From Prorocentrum cordatum (taxonomy: Eukaryota > Sar > Dinophyceae > Prorocentrales > Prorocentraceae): a stretch of 64,000 nt of DNA. Position numbers and translations under genes: made by a program. The notes under the pieces were generated by a model that was given only the letters and a program-made list of their open reading frames with translations, had not been told where the DNA came from and did not search any database. The stretch covers positions 525,008-589,007 of the forward strand of contig CAUYUJ010014593.1 of NCBI GenBank assembly GCA_963575745.1, read 5' to 3'. Numbering within the stretch: the stretch's first letter is position 1; every line of letters begins with the position of its first letter. Shown one piece after another: positions 10,936 through 22,130 of this stretch.

Positions 10936-11867
10936 ATTCCTAGCCCTTGGACCCAGGCTAGCCCTCTGTGGGAGCACCCTGTCGCGGGCCTACCGACTGG
11001 ATGCCGGTCGTCCTGATGGGTGTTCTCCCGAGATTTCTTCTGTGGTGGTGCTCGTGGGGATCTCATGAGCGCTTGCTGCGTGCGCAGGGACTTTCTGGCC
11101 CCCTGCGTGCCCCCGCACGCGCGCGCGCGCCGACGCCGCGCTGGGGCCGCGGGGCCGGCCCCAGCCCGCCGCGTGATGCAGATGCGTCCAGCTGATACAA
11201 ATATATTGGTGCAAGCATGGCAGCCGCAGCCGCATACTAAGCCACAGTTCGAAGGAGGTTTAGAAAGGGGCGACGGCCCAAAGGAGGACTACAGCCTGGG
11301 TGACATTTACAGCCAGCGTCAACGGCCACATCTCAACGGAGCGCCGCTCGTGAAGGAGGGCTACTTTTGGAACGGGCGGGGCCGCTCGGAGCCGCTCAGA
11401 GGAAAGTCACGGCCACAGGCAGAGCCACAGTTTCCTGGATGCCACCAGCCTCGAGGAGGGCGACCATTTCAAGGTGAGCTGTGAAGGCGAAGATTGTAAA
11501 CCGAAGCCGGATTGCTACAGGTCTGGCCAATTGCAGCTTGCCTGGAGCTCCAGAGAGACTAAGCCAGAGATTACCGCAAGTACGGATACCGAGCTTACAG
11601 CAGTACCCACGTGCCCTTGAACGTCAGAGCGGCCCAGCTAGCTGGACCGTGCTACGTGGTCATCGCGTCTCCAGGAGGCATCGCGCCGAGCGCTCAGTAC
11701 CAACGCCGCTCCGCTCCGCTCCGCTCCACCCCTTCACTCCTCCTTTCTGTTGCAGCAGGCGACCTCTTCCCATCTCACTCTCTCCCTCTGCCGAGGGCTG
11801 CTTACCGCTGGCGGGCTAAGCACGAGCGCCAGCGGCCTGCGCGCTGAGGTGCGCGGTGCAGCGCAGG
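10936..11867. other. No recognised gene
   Basis: Includes a CGCGCGCGC run near 11120 and a CCGCTCCGCTCCGCTCC run near 11708. Open frames up to 154 codons (11020-11484) have no recognisable domain. Confidence 0.4.
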
Positions 11868-12345
11868 CGTTGGAGGAGGAGGAGGAGGAGGAGGAGGAGG
11901 AGGAGGAGGAGGAGGAGGAGGATTATGAAGAACATGAAGAGGAGGAGGAGGAGAAAAAGTAGGAGGAGAAGGAGGAGGAGAGATGGGGAGGTCGGATTAC
12001 TGTCGGAAGTGTTCGTTCTCTCGGCCACGGTTTTCGCATGCTTCCGGATGCCCGCGAGTGTTTCCGGGTGTTATTTGATGGAGTAGCAGGAGGAGGAGGA
12101 GGAGGAGGAGGAGGAGGAGGAGGAGGAGGAGGAGCACAAGGAGGAGGAGGAGGAGGAGGAGGAGGAGGACGAGGAGGAGAGGAGGAGGAGGAGGGAGGAG
12201 GAGGAGGGGGAGGAGGGGAAGGGGGAGGTGCACTAGGACACCGAACAGGGAGGAAGAGGAGAAGAGGAAGAGGAGGAGGTCGAGTAGGAGGAGGAGGAGG
12301 AGGAGGAGGAGGAGGAGGAGGAGGAGGAGGAGGAGGAGGACCAGT
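11868..12345 (+). repeat. Two (GGA)n microsatellites
   Basis: GGA-type tracts at 11868-11990 and 12088-12345, separated by about 100 bp of unique sequence. The second contains GGAGGGG interruptions and is purine-only over most of its length. Confidence 0.88.
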
Positions 12346-13099
12346 GTAAATCCAAGACTCCATCGACGATATTGCAGTACATCCTTCCTCCGAGTTCCCT
12401 CTTCATGGGCCCCTACACGGATTTATTTTCACTGAGAGAAGTGCCCCGTTGGAAGAAAATTGTTTGAATATCTGGAATTGTGCCAGAGTTCGCGAACTTG
12501 TAAGACGAATGTGCGCGGCGCTAAGGCGAGAGCCGCGTTTTGAAAGCGGGCCGCCTGCATCCATGAAACTCTTGCGAATTCCGAGCTTCCAGATCACAAA
12601 TGGTGAGGAAGTCCCCGGCGGAACGCTCCGCCCGCCCTTTCCGACCGGCCTCGGGGTGCAACAGGGAGGAGTTATCTAGAAGGAGAGGCATGCATCTGTA
12701 GATCCGCTGTCCACGGCACGCATCTGGCTTAGGCTGTGGTTTGCAAAATGGTCCGCGAAGTGTTGACAGGCATTGGTGCCATTGTCTTCTCTCTCTCCCT
12801 CCCCCGCGAATGCCAAAGTACTACGATGAACTTGACGATCCATGGGATATCCCTCCCGACAGCCTTGAAGGTGACGAGGAGGGCCCACTCGGCCAGGGGG
12901 GGGGCCCTCGACAACGATGAGCACGGCCTCCCCCGCGCCACGACGGCGACGGCCACGACGCGGACGACGATGGTCCACCACGCCCAGGCAGGCACACGAC
13001 GGCAAAGGCCCGAGAGGTGGAGGTCCACCAGGGCCCCACCACAGGCAAGCCACTGCGACCCACGCAGAACAACGTAGGGATGGACCACACGGGAGGCAG
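12346..13099. other. No recognised gene; dispersed repeat fragment near 12490-12540
   Basis: 12488-12535 (AAGACGAATGTGCGCGGCG, AAGGCGAGAGCC) is the reverse complement of a motif repeated at 54775-54850. The rest is GC-rich sequence in which I recognise no gene. Confidence 0.4.
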
Positions 13100-13650
13100 T
13101 AAGGACCCTACAGTCGGGGCCCTGAAGAAGGAATCCTTTTCGTTGGGGATGGGCTCCGCGTTCCTGAAGTGTTTCACAGCTTGCCTCAGGCTTTCCTTAT
13201 GTCTTCGACAGGAAATCGGATTTTAACTTATGGAGAAAAGGGGCCTCGTTCCTTATTTAGGGTTCCTTAGGTCGACGCCACGACTGTACCGTCCCCCCCG
13301 ACGCGGGCAGCCACACCCCAGGGCACCATTGCGCCTCCAACGTGATCCGCGTGGGAGAGGACCTGGGCATGGTCGGCGAGGGATCGCGGACTGCCCCCCC
13401 CCCAAGGGCCAGTTCCGTCGCCCCAACCCGCTGGGCCGGCCAGTGCTGCTGCACACCCAGCCCCCCAACGTACAGCCGAGGCGCTCAAGAAGGAACCGTT
13501 TTCGTTGGGGAGGGACTCCGTGTTCCTTGATTGCTTCGGAGCTTGCCTCAGAGGTATTCCCAAGGTTTCCGATGGGAACATCGAAGTTTGACTCATGGAG
13601 AAAAGGGGCCTCGTTCCTCATTTAGGGTTCCTTAGGTCAGCGCCCCGACT
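13100..13650. repeat. Direct duplication of about 165 bp
   Basis: 13115-13275 and 13478-13640 are diverged copies about 363 bp apart. Shared blocks are AAGAAGGAA..CGTTTTCGTTGGGG-like sequence, GCTTGCCTCAG, ATGGAGAAAAGGGGCCTCGT and TAGGGTTCCTTAGGTC. Neither copy has a convincing reading frame. Confidence 0.8.
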
Positions 13651-14440
13651 GTAGTCCTTCCTGCCACCAGGCAAAGTCCCCCTCCCCACCAGGGAACTGG
13701 GAGCAGGGACCCTTGTACCACCCGCCAGGGTGGTGTAGGCGCCCGATCGGCCCCGGTGCAGCGTACCGATCGGAGGAGTGCCCTCAAGCAGCGCCTCGCT
13801 CCGGCCAGGCTACAGCCTCCACAGGATCGCGAAGCCGCATTCATGGCAAGTACCACGGCGTTGCAGCAACGTTTTTTCCGGCCCCGCATTCACGCTGGGC
13901 AACGTCCAGGAAAAGTCCAGACCCCTTCTCGACAGGTTCCGAAGAGCCCAGACCGCCTGGAACGACATCAAACAGGCCTTTCCACACGCCTGCCATCCGT
14001 GGGGCCAGCCTCCAGGAGCGTCTCCAGGCGCGACTTGCCGCTCACCGCTAGCGCACCAGTGCCAGCTACCTCCTTCCTTTCACACTTCGTGCCCTGCGAG
14101 AGCGCCTGGCATCATGTTTCGTAGACCCAGCATGGGGCCGCCGAGGGAGGAGGCCCCAAGGCGGCGCCTACGCTTCATAGGGCTCCGTGGCGCGCACGCG
14201 AAAACGCGTTTCAAAGCGGCGCCTCTTTTTTCGCGGGCGTGAGTCTCGCCTTTTCTCACCCCGTCCCCTCTCTGCTTTCCAGTCGGGGTCCCAGGGGGCA
14301 GGTCTTCGCCACCCCTGCCATTTGCACGCGGCCTGTTCCGCCACGAGAGGTGGGCGCAGCGGGCGCCAGTACCTTGCGCGCCCGCGCGCACACCCCGGCT
14401 CGAACTGTTGCGCTCTCCCTCTTCTGTTGATCTCGCTCAT
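13651..14440. other. No recognised gene
   Basis: GC-rich sequence. Open frames of 100-150 codons are present on both strands with no recognisable domain. Confidence 0.35.
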
Positions 14441-14446
14441 GCTGCG

Positions 14447-14532
14447 ACGTTCACTCCTCCGCCTCCTCCTCCTCCTGCTCCTCCTCCTCCTCCTCCTCCT
14501 CCTCCTCCTCCTCCTCCTCGCCCTCCTCCTAG
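14447..14532 (+). repeat. (CCT)n tract ending in TAG upstream of the RT ORF
   Basis: A near-pure CCT tract of about 80 bp followed by TAG at 14530-14532, 30 bp before the ATG at 14563. A polypyrimidine tract plus AG is the form of a 3' splice acceptor, so it could serve as a trans-splice site for the downstream ORF. That role is inferred. Confidence 0.75.
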
Positions 14533-14562
14533 CATCTATCTCAAGCCGGTGCTGACGGAGGC

Positions 14563-16872
14563 ATGGAGGCGACTTACATTCCCGATCTGGATAGCATGAT
14601 AAACAACTTTCTCACGGAAGAAGCGACCATCAAGACGCGCACTCACAGCATGGAACGGACGACGGAGGTTATGCTACACAATATGGTATGGAAGCTACGC
14701 AGAGCACGAGGACGACGATGTGGGCCTTCCTTGAGCGTTCCCGCCGAGCTCGCACTCATAGTCTTGGAGCCTGGCCATCTTTCACGTCAAAAGAACATGA
14801 AGTTCGGCATCGGCTACGACGGCATGGGAAACACACAACTACCCGATGCAGCTGAGGAACGTCCTGGATTGGGCCTCCATCATAAAGTCTCTGGGCCTGG
14901 AGCGCCAATACCACCGACACCAGCACTACCTGAATGGGATGCTGCTGATCGAGACCCCTTTGACGACTTGAATGAGGAGGCCCTCGACTTCGCCATGACA
15001 TCTGAAGAGGGGCCGCCACAGGTGGTCCCAGAGATGCTTTTCAACATTTCCAGCTTCTCCAAGCCGCCAATCCCGACCGACCAGACGACCAGAGCAAGAG
15101 ATGGGCGCGACAACGTGTTGAATTCCACATCCAAGCTCACTCGTGCTCGGAAGGAATTCGAGAATCTCGTGATCCGATCCCTTCAGGTTGGTCAACTTCC
15201 AACGAAGTCGAGTATAACAGAAGGGGTTTTGTTGGACAAGTCCAACGGCAAGACCCAGATGTTGAGCCAACGTAGTGTGCATGTATCTGATGTTTTCTGG
15301 AAGTATTGGTATGCAGTTTTATATAGTTACGGGGATCGCGACGAACAGTTTGATAGATCTTTTCCTGGCCACTGGCATGGTTTTCTGAAATATCGGAGGA
15401 GAAAAGGAGCTATACTAGTCCAGCTACGAGTAGGATGGTCCCTGAGGAACTCCAAGACCCCGAACGTATGCGAGTTGAATGACATGACGAACGCGTTCAT
15501 GTGTCCTCTTGCTGATGACCTCCTTATCCAGTCTGAGGATATGGTCCGCGAGGAGTTGAGGGATTATGCACACCAGCGCCTAATTAACAGTGTCGCCAAA
15601 ATCCCGATCGACAACAAGTTTGAGGCTTCTATCTGTAAGAATGGGGGACTCCAGGGCTCTTGTGAGACACCGAGGCAGTTTGTAGGCGTTTTCGACAAGT
15701 GCTACAACGAGATCCACGAGGCCAACGGGACCCCCATCTATATCTACAGCGCGTTTGGGACCCCCGCTCTGGACTGCTCTATGGTAGGTTGCGCTGATGA
15801 TTTATTTCGCCGTCGACTTTTAGAAGACTCTTCGGTTTCAGGGGCTCTGGAGGCGATTCGACTGGGAGACGAAAGCATGAATAACATTCTTGGGAAATGG
15901 CACTTCCGTCAGAATATGCAGAAGAAAGACATCATACCATGTCTAGGATCACACAAATCGAACAAGCGTTTCCAGGAGAGTTGCCCCAGTAGCTACGGCA
16001 TGGTGCGCACGAGCGCCAGACACTTAGGTGCACGCCGCCACATGCGCGGCTCCAACGTCACTGAGCTGGAGTTTCGTATACGAGCTATACACGCAGGCTG
16101 GTCTGTCATTGGTTTATTCTGGCACGAACGAGGGTTACGCAGATTGAAGCGTGAGCTGTTCCTGGGCAAAGTAGTGGAGAGTGGCATCACAGGTCTTGAG
16201 GCTTTCGCTGTGTCTCCTACTGAGCACCAGAAAATCGACTCTTGCACCGTCAAGTATTTGCGAGTTCTGATGAGAGGTACTGCCACTTTCCACGATGGCT
16301 CTCACACTCACTCTCTGCGGAATTCAGAAGTGCTGTACAAGTGGCGAATTCTCCCTTGCCGTGGAGAGTTGGCGGTGCGTCGAGTCAAGTGGTTACAGAG
16401 CATGCTTCTGCACCGACACGCACATTGTCAGACGGTAGTAGGTATTTTTGGACACCTCAGTGACGAGGCTCCCACTTTACAGGACTGTGGACAGCTCAGC
16501 GATGCAGCGAACCCGTGGGCCAGAACCTTCGACCAGAACCTCCAGCTCTTTCGAGGGATCAGTGGGGCCGAGAGTTGTTTCGAAGTCTGGGAAGATAGTG
16601 GTTTCTCGTGGAAGGCACTCTTCGACCCCTCCTCCGAGTCCTCGCATGAGTTTCTGAAGATCGACCCCTCGATTCTTAGAGCCGCGGCCTTTACGGATTA
16701 TGACAAATGGTGTTCTCTATTTCCTGAATTACATTGTCCTGAAACCAAGAGCGAACATATCTTTACGTGTATGATCGAGAACTCGGAGGGCCCCCCCTGC
16801 GGTCTCCAATTTGACACGTATCGGGCACTCATGGGCCACCAGACTAACGGACATCCAGTATATCCTACATAG
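14563..16872 (+). CDS. Reverse transcriptase of a second, zinc-finger LINE-like family
   Basis: An uninterrupted 769-codon ORF and the longest intact RT frame here that includes all three catalytic motifs. Motif A is LNDMTNAF (Asp 307), motif B NGGLQGS (residues 360-366) and motif C GCADDLF (Asp 412-413, CADD in place of YADD). Downstream, HLGARRHMRGSNVTELEFRI and LTGLEAF-like GITGLEAF are typical of an abundant dinoflagellate RT family. No EEP domain is seen upstream. The C-terminus starts a zinc finger (FTCMIEN...CGLQFDTYRALMGH) and the frame stops at 16870-16872, but fingers 2 and 3 and the C-terminal domain continue downstream in other frames. The ATG at 14563 follows the (CCT)n-TAG tract. 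The N-terminal 150 residues are not recognised. Confidence 0.82.
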   Translation: MEATYIPDLDSMINNFLTEEATIKTRTHSMERTTEVMLHNMVWKLRRARGRRCGPSLSVPAELALIVLEPGHLSRQKNMKFGIGYDGMGNTQLPDAAEERPGLGLHHKVSGPGAPIPPTPALPEWDAADRDPFDDLNEEALDFAMTSEEGPPQVVPEMLFNISSFSKPPIPTDQTTRARDGRDNVLNSTSKLTRARKEFENLVIRSLQVGQLPTKSSITEGVLLDKSNGKTQMLSQRSVHVSDVFWKYWYAVLYSYGDRDEQFDRSFPGHWHGFLKYRRRKGAILVQLRVGWSLRNSKTPNVCELNDMTNAFMCPLADDLLIQSEDMVREELRDYAHQRLINSVAKIPIDNKFEASICKNGGLQGSCETPRQFVGVFDKCYNEIHEANGTPIYIYSAFGTPALDCSMVGCADDLFRRRLLEDSSVSGALEAIRLGDESMNNILGKWHFRQNMQKKDIIPCLGSHKSNKRFQESCPSSYGMVRTSARHLGARRHMRGSNVTELEFRIRAIHAGWSVIGLFWHERGLRRLKRELFLGKVVESGITGLEAFAVSPTEHQKIDSCTVKYLRVLMRGTATFHDGSHTHSLRNSEVLYKWRILPCRGELAVRRVKWLQSMLLHRHAHCQTVVGIFGHLSDEAPTLQDCGQLSDAANPWARTFDQNLQLFRGISGAESCFEVWEDSGFSWKALFDPSSESSHEFLKIDPSILRAAAFTDYDKWCSLFPELHCPETKSEHIFTCMIENSEGPPCGLQFDTYRALMGHQTNGHPVYPT

Positions 16873-17793
16873 TGGAGTTACTACGAACCAATGCCCCAAC
16901 TGTCTTAGCATCTTTCGGGACGCTGACAACGCACGCAAACATCTTAAACAATGATATGGATATGGTCGTTGTGCCATGGGTCGTGCTCAAATGTCCTGGG
17001 GACCCAAGCAGTTGGATGAATGGAAATGCCCTATCTGCCCCGAGCCCTCCGTTGTTTTTGAGTCGAGTGTCTTGCTGTTTCGGCGTCTTCGCGAGTTGCA
17101 CCTACCACATCCGCTACCCAGGCTACACCATGCCGGCCTGTCTCGAGGCCCCCGAAGGATCTTCTCCGACTCAGGAGGAGGACAAAGGCAAAGGCAACGA
17201 CAAGAGCAAGAAGCAGAAGACCGACGGCACGGGCAACGCGGCCGAGGTGTCCGCCGCGCCCAAAAAGAAGATCGACGACCCCACTCGCAAGCCCTTCTGC
17301 CTTCTTATGAAACAGCTGCTCAAAGTCAGCCAACAGGGAGGCGATCTCGCAGGAGTGGTCCTGGACACGTTCATATTCCCAGCCACGTGCATGCTGACCA
17401 TCATCATGAGCGAGCAGACCGTCCTATACGCCGCGGCCGTCAAGAAAGTTTGGCCCGCCCTTCATCTGGGCCATGGGAGGGCTGCTCAAGGGACTGGTGT
17501 CCCTGGGCGACGCGATCGGAGCACAGAACGCCCAGCAAGTCAACAAGTGCTTCAAGGAGTACGCCGAGTACTCAGTCGACACGAAGTGCGAGCTCGTGCT
17601 ATTTTGCCGCCAGGACAAGGTCTACAACAAAGAACAGCGTCGCCTCACGATTTCATGCCGAGACCCAGCGTTTCGCAACATCCTAGTCAGTTCGATGCTG
17701 CAGATCCAGGGTGTGAAGCGCAAATACGGCCGTGCTCCAGCAGCGTACATGGAGAGAGAGATTCAACAATGCCTCGAGACGCTGCTGAAGTAA
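16873..17793 (+). pseudogene. C-terminal zinc fingers and CTD of the second RT family, frameshifted
   Basis: A continuation of the 14563 RT. 16886-16950 encodes CPNCLSIFRDADNARKHLK (finger 2) and ends in TGA. The same frame then gives WKCPICPEPSVVFESS (finger 3, about 17024-17105). After a frame change, 17129-17460 encodes an Ala/Lys-rich linker (DKGKGNDKSKKQK) and a helical domain. After another change, 17473-17793 encodes MGGLLKGLVSLGDAIGAQN to YGRAPAAYMEREIQQCLETL, a typical end of these RT proteins. At least three frame disruptions plus the 16870 stop separate it from the intact RT part. The TAA is 17791-17793. Confidence 0.7.
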
Positions 17794-18293
17794 TGGTGGA
17801 CAAATCTACTTATGTTGATCGATCTACCACAGCATTGGACGTTACAGCTACGAGTCCTGAATGCGAATTTCTTGATGACGATCTACAGGCTCTCCATCTA
17901 CCAGATGATGCTCCACCTTGGACCCAGGCACAGCGCTTGAGTTTCTTGCGAGGGGAGGATAAGAAGGAGTCGTCTGCTACTGCTGCCGATGATCCCCCAC
18001 CTCCTCGGCCAGAACTGAAATCGTCTGAGGCCCCCGTTTTATATGTTTCTCCGCTTCCTCCTCCTCCTCCTCCTCCTCCTCCCGCCCGACCCTCGGATGC
18101 CCATGCGATCACGGAGTATTTAGCCTCGTGCGGGGTTTTCCCAGGGACCGCCAAATTCGAGACACTTTTCAAGAGTAGGCATATACTGAGCATAGCTAAA
18201 TCACGAGCTACCTCTTATTTGCCCTGGTCCCTCGTGGCTACCTCATGCGTCGGTGGCTGCATGGGGCCAGGCTGGTCCTTCTCGGGACCTTAG
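17793..18293 (+). CDS. Unidentified ORF overlapping the preceding stop as TAATG
   Basis: A 166-codon ORF whose ATG (17793-17795) shares its A with the TAA that ends the RT C-terminal domain, giving TAATG. Such overlaps support stop-restart translation in some non-LTR elements. The protein is acidic near the N-terminus (ECEFLDDDLQALHLPDD), has a nine-Pro stretch encoded by a (CCT)n run at 18054-18080, and then a less polar segment (ITEYLASCGVFPGTAKFETL). I do not recognise the family. It may be a second element ORF or chance; the frame was already open upstream. Confidence 0.35.
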   Translation: MVDKSTYVDRSTTALDVTATSPECEFLDDDLQALHLPDDAPPWTQAQRLSFLRGEDKKESSATAADDPPPPRPELKSSEAPVLYVSPLPPPPPPPPPARPSDAHAITEYLASCGVFPGTAKFETLFKSRHILSIAKSRATSYLPWSLVATSCVGGCMGPGWSFSGP

Positions 18294-19348
18294 CCGCGGC
18301 CCTAAGTGCATAGAGCATGGCGTATGCACTCTCCTCTTAAAGCCAGACGTTCACCGTGCCAGTAGCCATTCGCAGTTGAGCGAAATATCACGATTGGCGA
18401 TTGCGCGATTTTGCAGAGCTATAGCTTGAGTGTGTAATCACCTAGTATGACATAAACAATGTTGGCGCCGAAGGTGTGCGAATCGAATCGAATCGTCCTC
18501 CTCCTCTTGCTCCCTTTCCTCCCCCTCCTCCTCGATCCTCCTCCTTGAGCAAGCTCCTCCGAGTGAGGAGCGCGCGCTCACGCGATCCTGTCTAAAACGT
18601 CTCGCGCTCTGTGCTGGCTGTTTCGGGGCGTGGGCAGTTGTCGTTGCGCCTGTGTTTTTCCCCTCGGCAACGCCCAGGATTGTGGTTCCTCGGTTCGAGT
18701 TCCGCTCTGCCAAGGACCTCCCCGTCTTCGCTGTGCACGTTCTAGGGCACACACGCTCCAGAACTTTACGCTCTGAACGTGCTCATCTCCTCTCCCGCGT
18801 GCTTCTCCTCCCCATTAGCCTGCTGTGGTTTGTGGCCAAGTCGGCCCCGTTGCATCCCCCCTTTGCTGTGAGGACCCTCGCCGCTGCGACAAATTCATGG
18901 TTGTCCCTGCCTCCCGCTGCGCGAGATTGGGGGGGGCGGGGAGGCCAGGTCGGGCGAACCCCCGCCGTCGTCGGGGCGCCCTGGGGCCCACCTTTCCGGC
19001 GAGCTGCTGTTGTCCAGCCCCTGGGCACCAGTCTTGTGGCCCCTTCCTTGAGATCGGTGCTGCATCCTGACCCCTCGGGGCGGTCCCCCGGGCACAGCGG
19101 CGGCCTCCCCCCAAAAGTCCGCAACGCAGGGCGAAACTGGAGCCCGACTTTTTATTGGGGTTTCCCGAGGTCTGGGGGCACCCGAGGCTGGACCCCGGGA
19201 GCCTGCGGGCGCTTCGGGGCGGTCGTGGAGGCCCTGGAGCTCGCCGGGGGGCCCGCGGCCGTGTCCGGGCCGCGCGCGTAGCCCGCTCGAGAACACGCGA
19301 GCGCCCGCGGCGGGCCCCCGTCGTGGAGGCTCCAGAGGCTCAGAGGCT
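18294..19348. other. No recognised gene; TCC-rich patch at 18496-18545
   Basis: 18496-18545 is an imperfect TCC/CTC tract. The remainder is GC-rich with overlapping open frames up to 209 codons and no domain I recognise. Confidence 0.4.
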
Positions 19349-19435
19349 TCAGAGGAGGAGGAGGAGGAGGAGGAGGAGGAGGAGGAGGAGGAGGAGGAGG
19401 AGGAGGGCGAGGAGGGGGAGTAGGAGGAGGAGGAA
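19349..19435 (+). repeat. (GGA)n microsatellite
   Basis: A near-pure GGA tract of about 75 bp with a GGGGGA-interrupted tail. Confidence 0.88.
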
Positions 19436-19744
19436 GGGGGGCATAGAGGCCTCAGGTCCTTCCCGGACTGGCCCGACATGCTCGAGCATCCATGGGACCT
19501 CGCAAGCTTTCGTCGGGCCTGCGCAGTGTCCATAAGAGCAAGCACGCAGCGGAGCACAGGAGGGCGTGCAGGCAGCCACGGAACTCGGACATGCAGAAGC
19601 GAGGTGCAGACGACGTTGCAAAGCCCTGGGAGAGCAGAGCATTGACAGCGCGAACACCAAATCTACAGGTGGCGGGGGAGCCCCCCGCCATGCCCACGAG
19701 CGTTGCTCCACCCTGGCGGGTGCGGGCAGAGGACGCGCTAAGTG

Positions 19745-19975
19745 CACAGGGTCCATGGCGATCCGATGGATCCGATTTGATGCTGACTCCGGCCGACCTG
19801 GTCCGATTCGAGTCGGACGTTCGTTCGGTCCGATTCGGCCCGACATTTGCATGGCGCCGTTGTGCGTCTCAGCGCGGCCGATCCGATTCGATTCCGACTC
19901 CGCGCCAGTGCAGCCCGATCCGAATTGCATCCCGATTCGATCGGATTTCCCGACTGGATGCTGGCTGATCCTGGC
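19745..19975. repeat. Degenerate GATCCGATT-rich repeat
   Basis: Dense repetition of GATCCGATT, TCCGATTCG and CCGACT words with no strict period. Related word-rich patches occur at 48065-48140, 48297-48328 and 52790-52930, so this looks like a dispersed degenerate family. Confidence 0.55.
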
Positions 19976-19993
19976 ATATGTACGCTTTCGTTT

Positions 19994-20200
19994 CGGGGAG
20001 CGTAAGACTCGAGTACGCCAGAACTCGGGTTGACCGACGCTTTTTGACGAGCGCGTCCTGGATTTTGACAGTCCGGTCCAGTTTTCGTGAGATGTTTGCA
20101 GCGGGAGCTCGCGTCAAATTTCAGACCGGGTCTCGTCATTTTCATGATGGCCCCATCAGGCCAACCCGAGTCCCCCGAACCCGAGTCTTACGTCTCTCCG
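19994..20200. repeat. TIR element family B, copy 1 (207 bp)
   Basis: Terminal inverted repeats: CGGGGAGCGTAAGACTCG at the left and the reverse complement of CGGAGAGACGTAAGACTCGG at the right. Internal TTTTGACGAG words also pair in inverted orientation. A second copy lies at 51900-52103. No protein is encoded; a MITE or foldback element is likely. Confidence 0.75.
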
Positions 20201-21312
20201 ATCTTTGTCGGTCCTTCCTGTGTGTAATGTCTATCCGTTTACATCCGAAGGCTTCTCCGAATCTGTCCGAGGCCCTGCGAGGACATAACATCCTCCGAGC
20301 CTCCCCCCGTCTTCCTTCCCTCGCCCCCTTGGACGCATGCCCTTGGCGCAAGCTTGCTGCAGTCCAAATCGCTCGCCCCCCACAGTGCAGGATGCCGAGT
20401 CAGAGATGCATGGCGGGGCCCCTTCACGCAGCAGCATCCCTGGGCGAGGATGGATACATTGGAATCCAGGCCTGCTCATGTTCGTCGTTGTCATGGTTCG
20501 TGTGTGATCGCCTTTTGCAAAGAAGTAGTTTTGCAACGTCACCCCCCGGTGTTTTATTGTCCATCACCCTTCGTGATTCGCTCGTGAGGTCGGGGTCACA
20601 TGACGGTCAGCTCGTCTCCCTGACGCATGGCCCTTGGGCATCTGCCCCACACGCAAGCCCTGGCCTGGCGGAGGAATGCGTGCAGAGGAGAAGGACCAAG
20701 AGCGTGAACGTGTAGACTAGTTCGCTATCGATGAAGATGCAACATGTAGGTTATAACGACGCGAGACTGAGGTAAGTATCGTGCTGATTTAAACACGTTG
20801 CGATATCGAGGGGGAACACACATCATAATAAGCAGGAGGATGGGGAGGATGAGGAGGGGAAAGGGGAGAGAGAACGCTGAAGCTGAGGGAGGAGTTAGCG
20901 GATGGAGGAGCCGGAGGAGGCAAATCTGCACTTAGGTCTGTGGGCAAGCCCTTTTGGGTTGTACTTCGAAGACCACGCCGCACATTAGTTGCGTCCCAGC
21001 TTGAAGTGCAAGGTAGGTGCTGGCGCATTGACATGCCCCGCGGCAGAAGCGGAGGCAGGCGGTGGGTGGTAGCATGTTCGACTTGAGAGGACACGCGCAA
21101 ATCGCAGAAAGGCTGGAGACAGCAGCGATACAGCCGTGGTGATGATGAGAAGAGCAGAGAAGTCAGGCTGGACCAGCACGACGAGCGCTTTCAGACTCTG
21201 GAGGCGTCGTCAACGGTGGTCCTAGACAAGCTGGAGCGAACTCAGGCCGTCCTTATGAAAATTGCTGCAAGAGGTAAGGAGGGGATGTGGACATAGCGCA
21301 TGAAATTGCATT
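20201..21312. other. No recognised gene
   Basis: Mixed sequence with small purine-rich patches (20835-20900). No domain or conserved repeat recognised. Confidence 0.35.
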
Positions 21313-21400
21313 GCTGCGGCAGGGAACGAGAGAGGGAGAGAGAGAGAGAGAGAGAGAGAGAAAAAACAAAAAAAAATAAGATAAAGAGAGAGAGAGGGGA
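21313..21400 (+). repeat. (GA)n and A-rich simple sequence
   Basis: GAGAGA repeat at about 21325-21362, followed by an A-rich stretch and a second short (GA)n at 21385-21396. Confidence 0.85.
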
Positions 21401-21499
21401 AGAGAGTGTGGACATATGTACACTGTATCTGTACATGTATGTACGCATACCTTCGGCCCATCACGCCATCGTGCCTGGGTCGTGGGTCAGAGTTCTCAG

Positions 21500-22130
21500 G
21501 GTTGCTTCTTGGGGTCTCTTCGAAGCGCTCTTTGAGGCAGTTGTGGGGCAGCTCGGGGGCCTCTTGGGGGCCTCTTGGGGCCTCTTCCGGGGCCCTCTTG
21601 GGGCCTCTTGGGGGTTTCTTGGAGGCCTCTTGGGGCCTCCTGGGGAACCCCTCGGGGTCTGCTTGGGGCGCCTCGGGGCCGAGGGCTCTATTGCTTGTTT
21701 TGGTCCCGATCTGGGCCCTCTCTTGAGGCCGCCTTGGGGCCCTGTAAGTTCCGTCTTGGGCGCCTCTTGGGCCGCCTTGGGGCCCTCTTAGGCAGGCCAT
21801 CTTGGGAGCCTCTTGGGGGCCTCTTGGGGCGGTCTTGGGAATTCCCTGCGCCGTCTTGAAGCGCAAGGACGCCGAAAAGGCGAGAAGGCCAAGCTCTTTC
21901 AACAACCCAAAGAATTTCAATGATGTTTGCCTCTTGGAGCCCTCTTGGGAGGCTTTTTGGAGGCCTCTTGGGGCGTCTGACAGGTCGTTTGGGCTGTCTG
22001 GAGGCCATCTAGGGCGTATTGGAACGATCTTTCAGCAACTCGGGGCCCTCTTAGACCGTCTTGGGGGCATATGGGGCCCTCTTGGCCCGTGTTGGGGCCC
22101 TCTGGAGCCCGAAACAATCACGCCACAAGC
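21500..22130 (+). repeat. Degenerate CCTCTTGGGG minisatellite, copy 1
   Basis: Quasi-periodic repetition of CCTCTTGGGG and its variants every 10-20 bp over about 600 bp. It gives stop-poor frames reading like GGLLGASWGPLG that I reject as coding. Related patches occur at 22340-22410, 26575-26770, 27045-27190, 37690-37990, 50405-50460 and, inverted, 53790-54045. Confidence 0.7.

Noticed and set aside
10636-10977. Poly-Leu start of a 1,381-codon minus-strand frame as a signal peptide or membrane protein
   Set aside because: It is the (TCC)n reading of a microsatellite; the element's own 5' end is at about 10635 and ORF2 starts at 9648.
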